Positions 25,074 to 34,646 of a stretch of DNA of 50,394 nucleotides are shown piece after piece. Position 1 is the stretch's first letter; every line of letters starts with the position of its first letter. Location: the NCBI GenBank assembly GCA_046263755.1, contig JBJYZC010000018.1, positions 1 to 50,394 on the forward strand, written 5' to 3'. This stretch comes from Lachnocurva sp029100405. GTDB taxonomy: Bacteria; Bacillota; Clostridia; Lachnospirales; Lachnospiraceae. Under the pieces are notes generated by a model. The model was not told the origin of the DNA. It made no database searches and was given only the letters and a program-made list of their open reading frames with translations. The position numbers were made by a program, and so were the translations under genes.

Positions 25074-26957
25074 ATGTGTGGAATTGTAGGTTACGTTGGT
25101 AACAGACAGGCAGGTGCCATTCTTCTGGATGGTCTGTCAAAACTCGAATACCGGGGGTATGACTCCGCCGGTATCTGTGTCCGGGATGGCGAGTCCCCGG
25201 CTATTGTGGTAAAGGAAGTCGGCAAGCTTCAGAACCTTTCGAACAAGGTCGATGGAGGCAAGGCCCTGAAAGGCACCTGTGGCATCGGTCATACCCGTTG
25301 GGCAACTCATGGTGCACCTAGTGTAATCAATGCTCACCCCCATGTTTCCGGCAACTGCACCGGTTCCGGCTCCGGCCCGGTCGAGTCCGAAGTGGTCGGC
25401 GTTCATAACGGAATCATCGAGAATTATCAGGAACTGAAGGAGAAGCTCCTCCGTCACGGTTACGAATTCTATTCTGAGACTGACACCGAGATTCTGATCA
25501 AGCTTGTGGACTATTATTATAAGAAGTACCAGGTCGGCCCCATCGATGCGCTGGCCAAGACCATGGTCCGGGTTCGCGGTTCCTATGCTCTGGAAGTCAT
25601 GTTCACCGATCATCCTGGCGAGATCTATTGTGCCCGTAAGGACAGCCCCATGATCATCGGCCAGGGCAAGGGCGAGAACTTTATCGCATCCGATGTACCA
25701 GCCATTCTGAAATATACCCGCGACGTCTATTACATCGACAACCTTGAGATGGCCTGCGTTACCGCGGATCAGATCACTTTCTACAACCTGGACGGCGATA
25801 CCGTCGACAAGAAGCTTGTTCATGTCGACATGGACTCCTCCGCTGCTGAAAAGGGCGGTTTCCCGCACTTCATGCTGAAGGAGATCCACGAGCAGCCAAA
25901 GGTCGTTGGCGACACTCTCAGGAAGTACATTCAAGGGGAAGGCGACGAGAGAAAGATAGACCTCTCGGAAGTCGGCCTTACGGACGACGACATTCGTTCT
26001 TTCCAGCAGATCTACTTCGTAGCCTGCGGTTCTGCTTGGCATGTCGGCATGGAAGTCCAGTATGTCATGGAAGAGTTCACGGATCTTCCGGTCCGCTGTG
26101 AACTTGCCAGCGAGTTCCGTTATCGGAAAATGAAACTCAATAAGAAGGGGCTGGTCATCATTGTTTCCCAGTCCGGCGAGACCGCTGACTCTCTCGCAGC
26201 TCTCCGCCTGGCCAAGGAAGAAGGTTTGAAGACTCTGGCCATCGTCAATGTGGTTGGTTCTTCGATTGCCCGGGAAGCTGACTATGTCATGTATACTCTG
26301 GCCGGTCCCGAGATCTCGGTTGCAACGACCAAAGCCTACAGTTGCCAGCTGATCTGCGGTTTCCTTCTCTCCCTGGAATTTGGCCGGGTTCGGAAGTCTC
26401 TGGAAGAGCCGGATAAGTACCAGTTCTATCTGGATGAGCTTCTCTCTATTCCGGATAAGATCAAAAAGATTCTTGAGGACAAGGAGCGGATCCAGTGGTT
26501 TGCTGCAAAGTATGCCAATGCAAAGGATATCTTCTTCATCGGTCGTGGCATTGACTATGCCATCTGTCTGGAAGGATCTCTGAAGATGAAGGAGATCAGC
26601 TATATCCATTCGGAGGCTTATGCTGCAGGCGAGTTGAAGCACGGCACCATTTCTCTGATTGAGGATGGAACCCTTGTCATCGGTTGCCTGACCCAGAGTG
26701 ATCTCTACGAGAAAACCATCTCCAATATGGTCGAGTGCAAGAGCCGTGGTGCCTATCTCATGGGACTCACGGAATATGGCAAGTATGACGTTGAGGACCA
26801 GGTGAACTTCTCGGTCTATGTTCCAAAGGTAGACGAGCACTTCATCGGATCCCTGGCTATCATCCCTCTCCAGTTGCTTGGCTACTACACTTCCGTTGCC
26901 AAGGGTCTGGATGTCGACAAGCCCCGGAACCTGGCTAAGAGCGTTACGGTGGAGTAA
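25074..26957 (+). CDS. glmS: Glutamine-fructose-6-phosphate aminotransferase
   Basis: A 627-residue enzyme making glucosamine 6-phosphate from fructose 6-phosphate and glutamine, the first step to UDP-GlcNAc. The start at 25074 places Cys next to Met (MCGIVGYVG); this Cys is the glutaminase nucleophile, and GAGGTG precedes it. The GATase2 domain shows YRGYDSAGI and GHTRWATHG. Two SIS sugar-isomerase domains follow (VACGSAWHVG, SQSGETADSLAALRLAK, GRGIDYAICLEGSLKMKEISYIHSEAYAAGELKHG), and the C-terminus ends KPRNLAKSVTVE as expected. Gene is complete and monocistronic, with a terminator downstream. Confidence 0.96.
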   Translation: MCGIVGYVGNRQAGAILLDGLSKLEYRGYDSAGICVRDGESPAIVVKEVGKLQNLSNKVDGGKALKGTCGIGHTRWATHGAPSVINAHPHVSGNCTGSGSGPVESEVVGVHNGIIENYQELKEKLLRHGYEFYSETDTEILIKLVDYYYKKYQVGPIDALAKTMVRVRGSYALEVMFTDHPGEIYCARKDSPMIIGQGKGENFIASDVPAILKYTRDVYYIDNLEMACVTADQITFYNLDGDTVDKKLVHVDMDSSAAEKGGFPHFMLKEIHEQPKVVGDTLRKYIQGEGDERKIDLSEVGLTDDDIRSFQQIYFVACGSAWHVGMEVQYVMEEFTDLPVRCELASEFRYRKMKLNKKGLVIIVSQSGETADSLAALRLAKEEGLKTLAIVNVVGSSIAREADYVMYTLAGPEISVATTKAYSCQLICGFLLSLEFGRVRKSLEEPDKYQFYLDELLSIPDKIKKILEDKERIQWFAAKYANAKDIFFIGRGIDYAICLEGSLKMKEISYIHSEAYAAGELKHGTISLIEDGTLVIGCLTQSDLYEKTISNMVECKSRGAYLMGLTEYGKYDVEDQVNFSVYVPKVDEHFIGSLAIIPLQLLGYYTSVAKGLDVDKPRNLAKSVTVE

Positions 26958-27042
26958 TAGAAGATTTCTGTAATATGACTGGACTTGTATTTTTTTCCAT
27001 AATCCAAGCATTAGTCGAACAAGGTTTTCTATTGTTTTCTAC

Positions 27043-27071
27043 AAATCCCATGGCATGGCCATGGGATTTTT
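27043..27071 (+). terminator. Intrinsic terminator of glmS
   Basis: AAATCCCATGG (27043-27053) and CCATGGGATTT (27059-27069) form an 11-bp stem with a five-base loop, followed by T residues. It lies about 85 bases after the glmS stop. Confidence 0.85.
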
Positions 27072-27131
27072 GCTGTCTGCATGAATTGGTTGATTGCTGG
27101 TTGCATGAATTGATTTATTGCTTGATGCATA

Positions 27132-27253
27132 ATAGTGACGGGTCTCTCCCCTCTGACAATTATCGTAATACATGCCCATGTCCAAAATTAAGATAGTGAC
27201 GGGGCCTTTCCCTCGGGCATTTATCGTAATATAAGCCCATGTTCAAAATTAAG
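27132..27253. repeat. Two tandem 61-bp repeats with a distant inverted copy of the core
   Basis: Units at 27132-27192 and 27193-27253 start ATAGTGACGGG and end CAAAATTAAG; a fragment (ATAGTCG) follows. The core CAATTATCGTAATA (27157-27170) recurs inverted as TATTACGATAATTG at 27299-27312. The rest of the gap to 27682 shows no supported gene; a minus-strand frame at 27344-27601 has no family resemblance. Confidence 0.8.
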
Positions 27254-27682
27254 ATAGTCGTAATCGTGATTCCCTATCCGATTTTTCAATTTGGTATATA
27301 TTACGATAATTGAGCCTAAAACTGGCTATATTTAGACCAGCAACTATCGTACTTTTAGAATTTTCCTTCTCCTACGATATTTGCTCGTATTCATAGCCTC
27401 GCAGCCTTTTGATACCTGAGCCAAGTGGCCTTTGCCGCTTAAGCCAAGTGTCCCTGGTCTTAATTCAAGTACATACTTGCCTCTATATCGATAGAGGTAT
27501 AGAATTAGCAATGTTATGAAAGGTGTGTATTTGCACAAATTCACACCGAATTTAAGAAGTATGCATGGCTTGCCAACCATTCCAGTATTCATGGAATGCA
27601 AGTTCTATCGCCCGATCCACGATGTTTTCTATGAAATTGGAATGTGAATTGCAATACCCATTCATGCAGCGAAGGAGGATAT

Positions 27683-28945
27683 ATGAATTTCGAAGAAGCA
27701 AAGAAAGTTTTGCTGGCCCATGATCAAATGCAGGTACTTGAGGGGTTTGATGACCTGACTTCTGATCAAAAGGCAGGTCTTTTGAAGCAAATTAGTGAGC
27801 TGGACTGGGATGTGATTGCCCAGGCGAAGAATCATGAGAAAATGGAGACCGGAGCCCTGTCTCCTCTTCCTGCTTTGACGGTTTCTGAGATCGAAGAAAA
27901 GAAGGAGTCCTTCAAGAAGACCGGTCTCGAAGCGATTCGGGCGGGAAAAGTAGCTGCCTGCCTTCTGGCCGGAGGTATGGGCACCCGGCTTGGTCTGGAC
28001 CGTCCCAAGGGAGAGCTTAATATTGGTCTGACTCACCAGCTTTTCCTTTTCGAGCAGCTGATGAAGAATCTCGAAGAGGTCGTCGCAGAAGCGGATCCGA
28101 CTTCTGATGGAAACTATCAGGCAGGTAAGACAGAAGTTACGATCCCGCTCTATATTATGACCTCAGAAAAGAATGATAAAGACACCAGGGCTTTCTTCAA
28201 GGAGCATGACTATTTCGGTTATCCGGAGGCTATGGTTCACTTCTTTGTTCAGGAGATGGCTGCAGCAGTTGATTACGATGGCAAGCTTCTCATGGAGGGG
28301 CCGGGAAGACTGGCAACTTCTCCGAACGGAAACGGTGGCTGGTTCTCGTCCCTTGCCAAGGCGGGATACCTCGATGACCTGCATAAGAGGGGAATCGAAT
28401 GGATCAACATTTTCGCCGTTGACAATCCCCTTCAGAGAATGTGTACACCGGAATTTGTCGGTGCAACCATCCAGTCCGGTGCAGAGAGCGGCTCCAAGGT
28501 CATTGCTAAGAATGACCCTCACGAGAAAATGGGAGTTGTCTGTCGCGAAAATGGTCATCCCAGCGTCATCGAATATTATGAGATGACCGAGGATATGGCC
28601 GAGGAGCGGAACGCAGACGGCAGCCTGACCTATGGCATGGGCGTCATTCTGAATTATCTCTTCCAGGTTGAGAAACTGGAGAAGATCATGCGAGACCGCC
28701 TGCCGGTTCATGTTGTGGAAAAGAAGATCCCTTACATGGACAAGGACGGCAGCATTGTAAAGCCGGAGCAGCCGAATGGATATAAGTTTGAGACATTGGT
28801 TGTCGATATGATCCGTCTCATGAATGATACGGTTCCCTATGAGGTTATCCGTGAGAAGGAGTTCGCCCCGATCAAGAATCTGCATGGAGTAGATTCCCTG
28901 GATTCTTCCAGAGAACTCCTGAAGGGATGTGGAATTGAATTGTAG
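27683..28945 (+). CDS. UAP1-like UDP-N-acetylglucosamine/UDP-sugar pyrophosphorylase
   Basis: A 420-residue nucleotidyltransferase of the eukaryotic-type UDPGP family, closer to UAP1/AGX than to bacterial GlmU or GalU. Signatures: LLAGGMGTRLGLDRPKGEL, the SPNGNGG uridine loop, FAVDNPLQRM, and KVIAKNDPHEKMGVVC...VIEYYEM. It probably makes UDP-GlcNAc (or UDP-GalNAc) from UTP and the sugar 1-phosphate. The start at 27683 has AAGGAGG; the 13-codon longer frame lacks one. Placed between glmS and glmM, it could supply the uridylyl step; whether a GlmU exists elsewhere is unknown. Confidence 0.85.
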   Translation: MNFEEAKKVLLAHDQMQVLEGFDDLTSDQKAGLLKQISELDWDVIAQAKNHEKMETGALSPLPALTVSEIEEKKESFKKTGLEAIRAGKVAACLLAGGMGTRLGLDRPKGELNIGLTHQLFLFEQLMKNLEEVVAEADPTSDGNYQAGKTEVTIPLYIMTSEKNDKDTRAFFKEHDYFGYPEAMVHFFVQEMAAAVDYDGKLLMEGPGRLATSPNGNGGWFSSLAKAGYLDDLHKRGIEWINIFAVDNPLQRMCTPEFVGATIQSGAESGSKVIAKNDPHEKMGVVCRENGHPSVIEYYEMTEDMAEERNADGSLTYGMGVILNYLFQVEKLEKIMRDRLPVHVVEKKIPYMDKDGSIVKPEQPNGYKFETLVVDMIRLMNDTVPYEVIREKEFAPIKNLHGVDSLDSSRELLKGCGIEL

Positions 28946-28950
28946 AATAT

Positions 28951-29009
28951 AATCCCCGGTTCAGAGGTTCGCCCATTGTTTTATGGGCGGACCTCTAAGA
29001 CCGGGGATT
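28951..29009. terminator. Bidirectional hairpin between convergent genes
   Basis: AATCCCCGGT (28951-28960) pairs with ACCGGGGATT (29000-29009), and AGAGGTTCGCCCAT pairs with ATGGGCGGACCTCT inside it with one mismatch. The long stem lies between the convergent UDP-sugar pyrophosphorylase and ptsH stops. The flanking tracts are weak, so the degree of termination is uncertain. Confidence 0.75.
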
Positions 29010-29034
29010 ACTTATTATTGTTTGAAAGATCTCA

Positions 29035-29301
29035 CTACGCCTCAAATCCGCTTTGGAAGAGATGGGCGATCTCATTCATCGCCTCAACTTCATCATGTCC
29101 GGTACAGATCACTTCTATGCTGTCGCCGAATTTAATTCCAGCTCCCAGGATCGATAGAACGCTCTTGGCATTGGCCTCATTCTCTCCTCTGTACTTGAAT
29201 GTGATATGTGAATCGTATTTCTGTGCTGTGTCACAGAGCATACCGGCGGGACGAAGATGCAGTCCTGTCGGATTTACAATCTGGAATTTCTTTGCTACCA
29301 T
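29035..29301 (-). CDS. ptsH: Phosphocarrier protein HPr
   Basis: An 88-residue PTS phosphocarrier. His15 lies in the active-site motif GLHLRPAG and accepts phosphate from enzyme I. Ser47, in NAKSVLSILGAGI, corresponds to the Ser46 regulatory site phosphorylated by HPr kinase in Firmicutes. No ptsI is adjacent; in this window HPr follows glmM, separated by a 230-base repeat-rich spacer, which is an unusual place. AAGGGG precedes the start. Confidence 0.93.
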   Translation of the reverse strand: MVAKKFQIVNPTGLHLRPAGMLCDTAQKYDSHITFKYRGENEANAKSVLSILGAGIKFGDSIEVICTGHDEVEAMNEIAHLFQSGFEA

Positions 29302-29322
29302 GTCTACCCCTTTCCTGGTGCC

Positions 29323-29487
29323 CGGCGAATACTCGCCTCTGACCTCTCTAGTCTCAATTCTTCAGCATTCCCTGCCTCGGCGAATTCTCGCCTCTGACCT
29401 CTCTAGTCTCAATTTTTCAACATTCCCTGCCCCGGCGAATTCTCGTCTCTGGCCTCTTTAGTCTCAATTTTTCAGCATCCCCTGCCT
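29323..29487. repeat. Three tandem 55-bp repeats between glmM and ptsH
   Basis: Units start with CGGCGAAT at 29323, 29378 and 29433, each exactly 55 bases; a fourth begins at 29488 and breaks off. Each holds CTAGTCTCAATTNTTCA. There are no unique spacers, so it is not a CRISPR array. Confidence 0.9.
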
Positions 29488-29531
29488 CGGCGAAGCCCCC
29501 TCTTCACCTTCGGCCTATATTGCTCCAAGAA

Positions 29532-30884
29532 TCAGCTGTTCATCACCCGCTCGATCAGGTCTGCCAGCTCTCTTGCGTCTTTTTCAATCTCCTTCTGATC
29601 CTTGCCCTCGATCATGACACGAACCAGTGGCTCGGTTCCGGAGGGACGGATCAGGACACGACCCTGGCCGGCGAATTTGTTTTCCAGTTTCTGAATGGCT
29701 TCCGAGATTTCGGAATAGTCATGGAAGCTTGCCTTACGGTCGTTCGGGACCTTGGCATTGATCAGGGCCTGGGGCAGGACCTCCATAATGGAAGCCAGTT
29801 CCGACAGAGGTTTCTTCTCCTCAACCATAACATTCAGAAGGTTCAGGGCGGATAGCAGTCCGTCTCCGGTCGTATTCAGATCCAGGAAAATAATGTGGCC
29901 GCTTTGCTCACCTCCAATATTATACCCCTCTGCCTTCATCCGTTCCAGCACATAACGGTCACCAACTTGCGTGGTTGCGATCTTAATGCCCTGTTTTTGG
30001 CCCATTAAAGTAAACCCAAGGTTACTCATAACGGTAACGACACAGGTATTCTTCTTCAGGATTCCCTTCTCCTTCATGAAGTTCGAGCAGATGGCCATGA
30101 TCTGGTCACCGTCAACCATATGGCCCTTCTCATCGACCGCCAGCATCCGGTCCGCATCCCCATCGAAAGCGATACCGCAGTCTGCCTTTTCCTCGACAAC
30201 GCGCTGCATCAGCTCCTCCATATGGGTGGAACCGCAATGGTCATTGATATTGGTTCCGGTCGGATGGATGTGAATCGGGACAACCTCTGCTCCCAGGTCC
30301 TTCAGGGTCTGCACATTGGTATGATAGGATGCACCTTCTGCGCAGTCGACGACGATCTTCATCCCGGAAAGATCGACCGGGACTGCACTTTTCTCGAAAT
30401 CAATATACTCTTGCCCCATATCGAAGGCATAGGTGACCCGGCCGACCTTCTCACCGGTTGGAAAATGAATGTCCTTCATGCCCGATTCAATCTCCGCCTG
30501 GATCTCATCTTCGAGTGCGTCCGGAAGCTTGTAGCCCTCGTGGTTAAAGAACTTGATGCCATTGAATTCCATGGGGTTATGGGATGCAGAGATCACAACA
30601 CCGGCGCTGAAGTTATGCTTTCTGGTCAGATAGGCAATGGCCGGTGTCGGCAGAACGCCGACATAAATGGCATCGGCACCGGCTGAGCAGATCCCGGCAA
30701 TCATGGCATTGGCAAGCATGCCGCCGGAGATTCGTGTATCGCAGCCAACCAGAATGGTGGGCTTACCGGATTCTTCCTTGGTCAGGACATATGCTCCTGC
30801 CTGACCGAGCTTGGTGGCAAGGTCAATGGTCAGCTCCTTTCCTGCTACTCCGCGTACTCCATCTGTACCAAACATTCTTGACAT
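29532..30884 (-). CDS. glmM: Phosphoglucosamine mutase
   Basis: A 450-residue alpha-D-phosphohexomutase converting glucosamine 6-phosphate to the 1-phosphate. The catalytic phosphoserine is in VVISASHNPMEFNG, the metal-binding loop is FDGDADRML, and the C-terminal phosphate loop is IRPSGTEPLVRVM. N-terminal MFGTDGVRG is typical. It follows cdaA and cdaR, the conserved Firmicutes arrangement in which the cyclase and GlmM interact. The 152-base gap before it holds a 70-bp tandem repeat. Confidence 0.96.
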   Translation of the reverse strand: MSRMFGTDGVRGVAGKELTIDLATKLGQAGAYVLTKEESGKPTILVGCDTRISGGMLANAMIAGICSAGADAIYVGVLPTPAIAYLTRKHNFSAGVVISASHNPMEFNGIKFFNHEGYKLPDALEDEIQAEIESGMKDIHFPTGEKVGRVTYAFDMGQEYIDFEKSAVPVDLSGMKIVVDCAEGASYHTNVQTLKDLGAEVVPIHIHPTGTNINDHCGSTHMEELMQRVVEEKADCGIAFDGDADRMLAVDEKGHMVDGDQIMAICSNFMKEKGILKKNTCVVTVMSNLGFTLMGQKQGIKIATTQVGDRYVLERMKAEGYNIGGEQSGHIIFLDLNTTGDGLLSALNLLNVMVEEKKPLSELASIMEVLPQALINAKVPNDRKASFHDYSEISEAIQKLENKFAGQGRVLIRPSGTEPLVRVMIEGKDQKEIEKDARELADLIERVMNS

Positions 30885-30909
30885 GGTTTTTTCCTCTCTA
30901 TTGAATGAA

Positions 30910-31048
30910 ACTATAATATGAGCAGCGCTTGCACTTTAGTCACTCATTTACGATTGCCTGATGTAAATTATTGTGACTGACTATGATAGGAGCAGTGCTT
31001 GCACTTTTGCACTCATCTATGATTACCTGCCTTCAACTATTGTGAATT
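30910..31048. repeat. Two tandem 70-bp repeats between cdaR and glmM
   Basis: Units begin ACTAT(A/G)AT at 30910 and 30980 and share GAGCAG(C/T)GCTTGCACTTT, ACTCAT and TATTGTGA blocks. The second unit runs into the last codons of cdaR. Confidence 0.8.
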
Positions 31049-32386
31049 TGACCCCGCTGCATTCGATGTCCCTGAACTCCCGGAACCCGCTTTTCCCGAA
31101 CCGGCCCCATTCGATGCATTCCCATTCGTCTGATTTCCGTTCGTCGAGGTCTTGATTTCAAGCTCCGTACTTGCCGGTGTCTGGATCAGATTACTTCCCA
31201 GGGTCAGGGTGACAGAAACGACATGTTTTCCGGCCGCAAGTCCGCTGGCATCCACAGAACCGGTCAGGGTCGATCCATCCAACTGGTTCAGTTCCGTGCT
31301 CGGCCCGCTTATCGTAACGCTGACGGTACTACTTGTAAAGTTTCCGCCAAGACCACTGCCCAGATTCTGAATCGACAAATTTGCCGTCGGAACGTCGAAC
31401 GCCTTCTGTCCCTCTTCCTTCAGCTTGACGGTGATTTTCGCCTTGCTGTCATCTGCATTTACAAGCAGAGCTCCCTCCGGCAGATAGGAAGTCAGATCGA
31501 CCGTTGTCTCCCAGTTCGATGTAATATTCGAAAGATCAACAACATCCGGACCGATCTCAAGCGAAGTGATCCCTCCTAAGACATCCTTCGATCCGGAAAT
31601 AGTGACTTCCTGCGGATCCACCGTGATCGAATCCAGCTCCTCTCCATTGGGCAGGCTTCCGCTGGTTTTCACGGTCACCGGAACCGTCTTACTATTTGAA
31701 ATGGTGACTTTCAAATTGACCGTATCCGCCGAAAGCTTTAATTCTGACGTGTCGATCGTCTTGCCGGATTTGTCATAGAATTTTGGCACTGCCGAAACCG
31801 TCTGATCCTCGGAAATGCCATCCACATTGGCCGTTGCCGTGACGGTCTCTATTTTATTCACAATGCTCTTCGGCCCGTCCACCGTGATCACTTCCGGATC
31901 TGATTTCACCTGCGAAACGACATAGCCCGAGGCCGGCGTTCCGGTCGACCGGGCGTCTATCGTAAACTGGCTGGTCTGCAGATCGCCGAGCTTCAGACGG
32001 AGATAGTGAGGCGTGGCGGAAATAGAGACCGAGCCGGAATAATTCCTTGCGGAAATCGTGATAGGAATCTCATTATCATCTCCCAGATAGTTCATATCCG
32101 CTGTTGCCGTAAAGTCCTTGTTGGTCAGCTTCTGCTGAATGGTTCTCTTGGCCGTAACACGAAAGGAAACCGTCTGAGATCCAACGACTTCATAATACTT
32201 GCCTTGATCCGTCAGGGTCTGGGCATTGATGATCCGGACATTGGTGGTATACGTCTGCGTCGTTGAAGGGTTCTCAACGTTGACAACAAAAAACCAGGTC
32301 AGGATAGCGATCACGATGGCGCTGATCTTTAAGCCCAGATTATTCAGGAAGATCTGGTGGAGCCTTGCTTTGACTTTATTACTCAT
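31037..32386 (-). CDS. cdaR: YbbR-domain regulator of the diadenylate cyclase
   Basis: A 449-residue protein with one N-terminal transmembrane helix (LKISAIVIAILTWFFVV), followed by about four extracytoplasmic YbbR repeats, and a Gly/Ser/Asn-rich C-terminal tail. CdaR binds and modulates CdaA in Firmicutes. Position directly after cdaA, with an eight-base overlap, supports the call. The ATG at 32386 has GGAG six bases upstream; the ATG two codons earlier would have no spacing from it. Confidence 0.9.
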   Translation of the reverse strand: MSNKVKARLHQIFLNNLGLKISAIVIAILTWFFVVNVENPSTTQTYTTNVRIINAQTLTDQGKYYEVVGSQTVSFRVTAKRTIQQKLTNKDFTATADMNYLGDDNEIPITISARNYSGSVSISATPHYLRLKLGDLQTSQFTIDARSTGTPASGYVVSQVKSDPEVITVDGPKSIVNKIETVTATANVDGISEDQTVSAVPKFYDKSGKTIDTSELKLSADTVNLKVTISNSKTVPVTVKTSGSLPNGEELDSITVDPQEVTISGSKDVLGGITSLEIGPDVVDLSNITSNWETTVDLTSYLPEGALLVNADDSKAKITVKLKEEGQKAFDVPTANLSIQNLGSGLGGNFTSSTVSVTISGPSTELNQLDGSTLTGSVDASGLAAGKHVVSVTLTLGSNLIQTPASTELEIKTSTNGNQTNGNASNGAGSGKAGSGSSGTSNAAGSNSQ

Positions 32387-33248
32387 GGCCATCTCCTTCC
32401 TGCTTCTCGTTTTTGTCCTTATCTTTGGCCAGATCCTGGATCTGCTTCAGCATATCGGTCAACTGGTCGGCTGTAAGGTCATGATAGAGTTTTCCGTCTC
32501 TGGTAACGGAGATCATGCCGGTTTCCTCAGAAACAATGATGGTCGTTGCATCGGAGACCTCAGAGATACCAAGCCCGGCCCGGTGGCGGGTGCCCAGGGA
32601 CTTGGAGATCTCCATGCTGTCACTTAAAGGCAGATAGCAGGTCGCTGCAACCACCCTGTCGCCACGAACGATCACGGCGCCGTCATGAAGCGGGGTGTTT
32701 TTCTCGAAAATATTAATGAGGAGCTGCCTTGTCACCAGGCCGTCGACCTCGATGCCGGTCCGGACATATTCGTTGAGCTGGATGTCACCCTCGATGACGA
32801 TCAAAGCGCCGGTCTTCACGGCTCCCATTTCAAACGATCCTTTGACCAGTTCGGTCCTGGTCTTGTCGGAAAAGCGCCGGTCTGTATTTCTCCCGAAGTT
32901 AAAGGTAAAGATGCCGAAGATATTCTTCCTGCCCAGTTGTTCCAGGGCTTTTCGAAGTTCCGGCTGGAAAACGACGACCAGGGCGATCATTCCGAAATTC
33001 AAGAGGCGTTCGCCAAGCCATAGGATGGTCGACATGCGAAGCAGTGCGGCTACCAGGAAAAAGATCACAATAATGAGGATGCCGCGAAACAGCATCCAGG
33101 CCCTTGTGGACTTGATCCATTTTAAGAATTGATAGAGGAAGAAGGCAATGATAATGATCTCAGCGACATCGGTCACATGGATGTCCGGGATCCCCATCTG
33201 GAAGTAATCTTCCAGGAAACCTTCCACTTGCTGAATAAACTTGGTCAA
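32379..33248 (-). CDS. cdaA: Membrane-bound diadenylate cyclase
   Basis: A 289-residue c-di-AMP synthase. Transmembrane helices occupy about residues 28-95, followed by the DisA_N/DAC domain with the catalytic DGA (TPLHDGAVIVRG) and RHR (LGTRHRAGLGIS) motifs. c-di-AMP controls potassium, turgor and wall homeostasis. The start is uncertain: a TTG at 33248 has AAAGG seven bases upstream, while a TTG at 33263 has none; no ATG fits the N-terminus. Confidence 0.92.
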   Translation of the reverse strand: MTKFIQQVEGFLEDYFQMGIPDIHVTDVAEIIIIAFFLYQFLKWIKSTRAWMLFRGILIIVIFFLVAALLRMSTILWLGERLLNFGMIALVVVFQPELRKALEQLGRKNIFGIFTFNFGRNTDRRFSDKTRTELVKGSFEMGAVKTGALIVIEGDIQLNEYVRTGIEVDGLVTRQLLINIFEKNTPLHDGAVIVRGDRVVAATCYLPLSDSMEISKSLGTRHRAGLGISEVSDATTIIVSEETGMISVTRDGKLYHDLTADQLTDMLKQIQDLAKDKDKNEKQEGDGHE

Positions 33249-33267
33249 CGCAATACCTTTCAACTAA

Positions 33268-34188
33268 TTAATTATTCGTGATCTTCTTGACCGTCTTCTT
33301 CTCCTTCGGCATATGAACCTTGGGAACGGCAGTCACATAGTAATAATAATCATCATCCTCGTACTGGACCTTCTCGATCCGGCGGTAGTTCAGATCCATG
33401 AAGAAATAGGTCATGACCAGTCCGATGGCGAGAGAGAGCAGATTGCCGAGGAGCAGGCCTCCGATATCATCCCGGTTCCCTGTGAAGAGGCAGCCGGCAA
33501 ACATGATGACAAATTCCGCCAGAAGAGACGCTATGACCGCTATGACCCAGGAAAAGCGGATATGCGCCGTCCGAATCAGATAGGCGATCAGAAAAACCGC
33601 AATCACGGAAACCAGATAGAAGTAGAATTCCATATTCTGGAAAACCTGACTCATGAAGAGGTTCAGAAGGTTGCTATTGGACTGTTTGTCCGCCAAAAGT
33701 GCCTGATTATCCGATACGGTACGAATCATAAAGCTGACCAGACCGCCCACCACAATACCTGCGACATCGTTCAGCTGGCCCAGAAGTCCGTTTGCGACAG
33801 GAGTCATGAATGGAAGACCGATCTGTCGAAATACGGGAAGAAGGATCAATTCATAGCTGGCTTTGGACTGGTAATGTGACAGGATCAGCCCGCCAAGGCC
33901 CATGGTCATGGCAATGATCACAGCTGCCGGGATCGAGATCACGCTGATATGAAGGAGAAGAACCACCGTCAGAACCAGCATACAGCCGGAGAAGGGCAGA
34001 AAAATCGAAAGCAGAATGATCAGTCCGTTCAGCATTGTACTGCCAAACAGGCCATCCACCGGAAAAGACCGTAAGATTGCCGACATGCTGATCAGCATAA
34101 TGACTGCGTTCCAGATCCTCCGGACCAGGTATTCATGACGTGATATAAAGGATCTCACAAGATCTCTGAACTGGATAAACTTTGGCAT
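33268..34188 (-). CDS. Multi-spanning membrane protein of unknown function
   Basis: A 306-residue protein with about eight hydrophobic segments and a charged, Tyr-rich C-terminus (VQYEDDDYYYYV) followed by a Lys-rich tail. I do not recognise a characterised family. It ends 20 bases before the cdaA start, so it is in the cdaA-cdaR-glmM operon and may work in wall or turgor control; that is inference from context only. Confidence 0.7.
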   Translation of the reverse strand: MPKFIQFRDLVRSFISRHEYLVRRIWNAVIMLISMSAILRSFPVDGLFGSTMLNGLIILLSIFLPFSGCMLVLTVVLLLHISVISIPAAVIIAMTMGLGGLILSHYQSKASYELILLPVFRQIGLPFMTPVANGLLGQLNDVAGIVVGGLVSFMIRTVSDNQALLADKQSNSNLLNLFMSQVFQNMEFYFYLVSVIAVFLIAYLIRTAHIRFSWVIAVIASLLAEFVIMFAGCLFTGNRDDIGGLLLGNLLSLAIGLVMTYFFMDLNYRRIEKVQYEDDDYYYYVTAVPKVHMPKEKKTVKKITNN

Positions 34189-34209
34189 GCCTTGTCTCCT
34201 TATCTTGGG

Positions 34210-34629
34210 TTATATTTCTGATCGGGGGCTCTCCTGTTCCTCATCCTCATCGTACAAATCACGCAATTCGTTCATGAGCTTGTCAAAAGATGCTCGCTTG
34301 GTTTTCGCCCTGTCATAAGTCTTCCTGGCCTGGTGGCCGCTTGCCCGCATCAAAACAAAAAGAAAGAGGACATAGAAGACCAGTCCAAGGAAAAGGGCCA
34401 TAAGCAATGTCGACGCGTGAATGGTCGTGATATAACGATAGAATACGAAGATCGAAACGGCCGCAAAGAGGACCAGATAGAGAAGTGTATCAATCACAAA
34501 GGACTGAAGCAGCCGCATGGAAACATAGTCTCTGGCGGTGTATTCTTCGGCGATTTCCAGATCCCTGTGATCCTTTTTATCGGAAAGCGCGATCTTCGTC
34601 ATGAGTTTAACTCGTTTTTCATCCAGCAT
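34210..34629 (-). CDS. Small membrane protein of unknown function
   Basis: A 139-residue protein with two hydrophobic helices (about residues 46-68 and 72-95) between a charged N-terminus and an acidic, probably coiled C-terminal tail. No family recognised. It lies 21 bases upstream of the next membrane gene, so both belong to the cdaA operon. The spacer to comF holds 47-bp repeats. Confidence 0.65.
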   Translation of the reverse strand: MLDEKRVKLMTKIALSDKKDHRDLEIAEEYTARDYVSMRLLQSFVIDTLLYLVLFAAVSIFVFYRYITTIHASTLLMALFLGLVFYVLFLFVLMRASGHQARKTYDRAKTKRASFDKLMNELRDLYDEDEEQESPRSEI

Positions 34630-34646
34630 GGCTGTTTTCCCCTCTT

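Noticed and set aside
25137..27011. 624-codon open frame on the minus strand
   Set aside because: It is the antisense shadow of glmS and shows no family motif.
27344..27601. 85-residue minus-strand frame
   Set aside because: No ribosome binding site, no recognisable domain and it lies in a repeat-rich AT-rich spacer.
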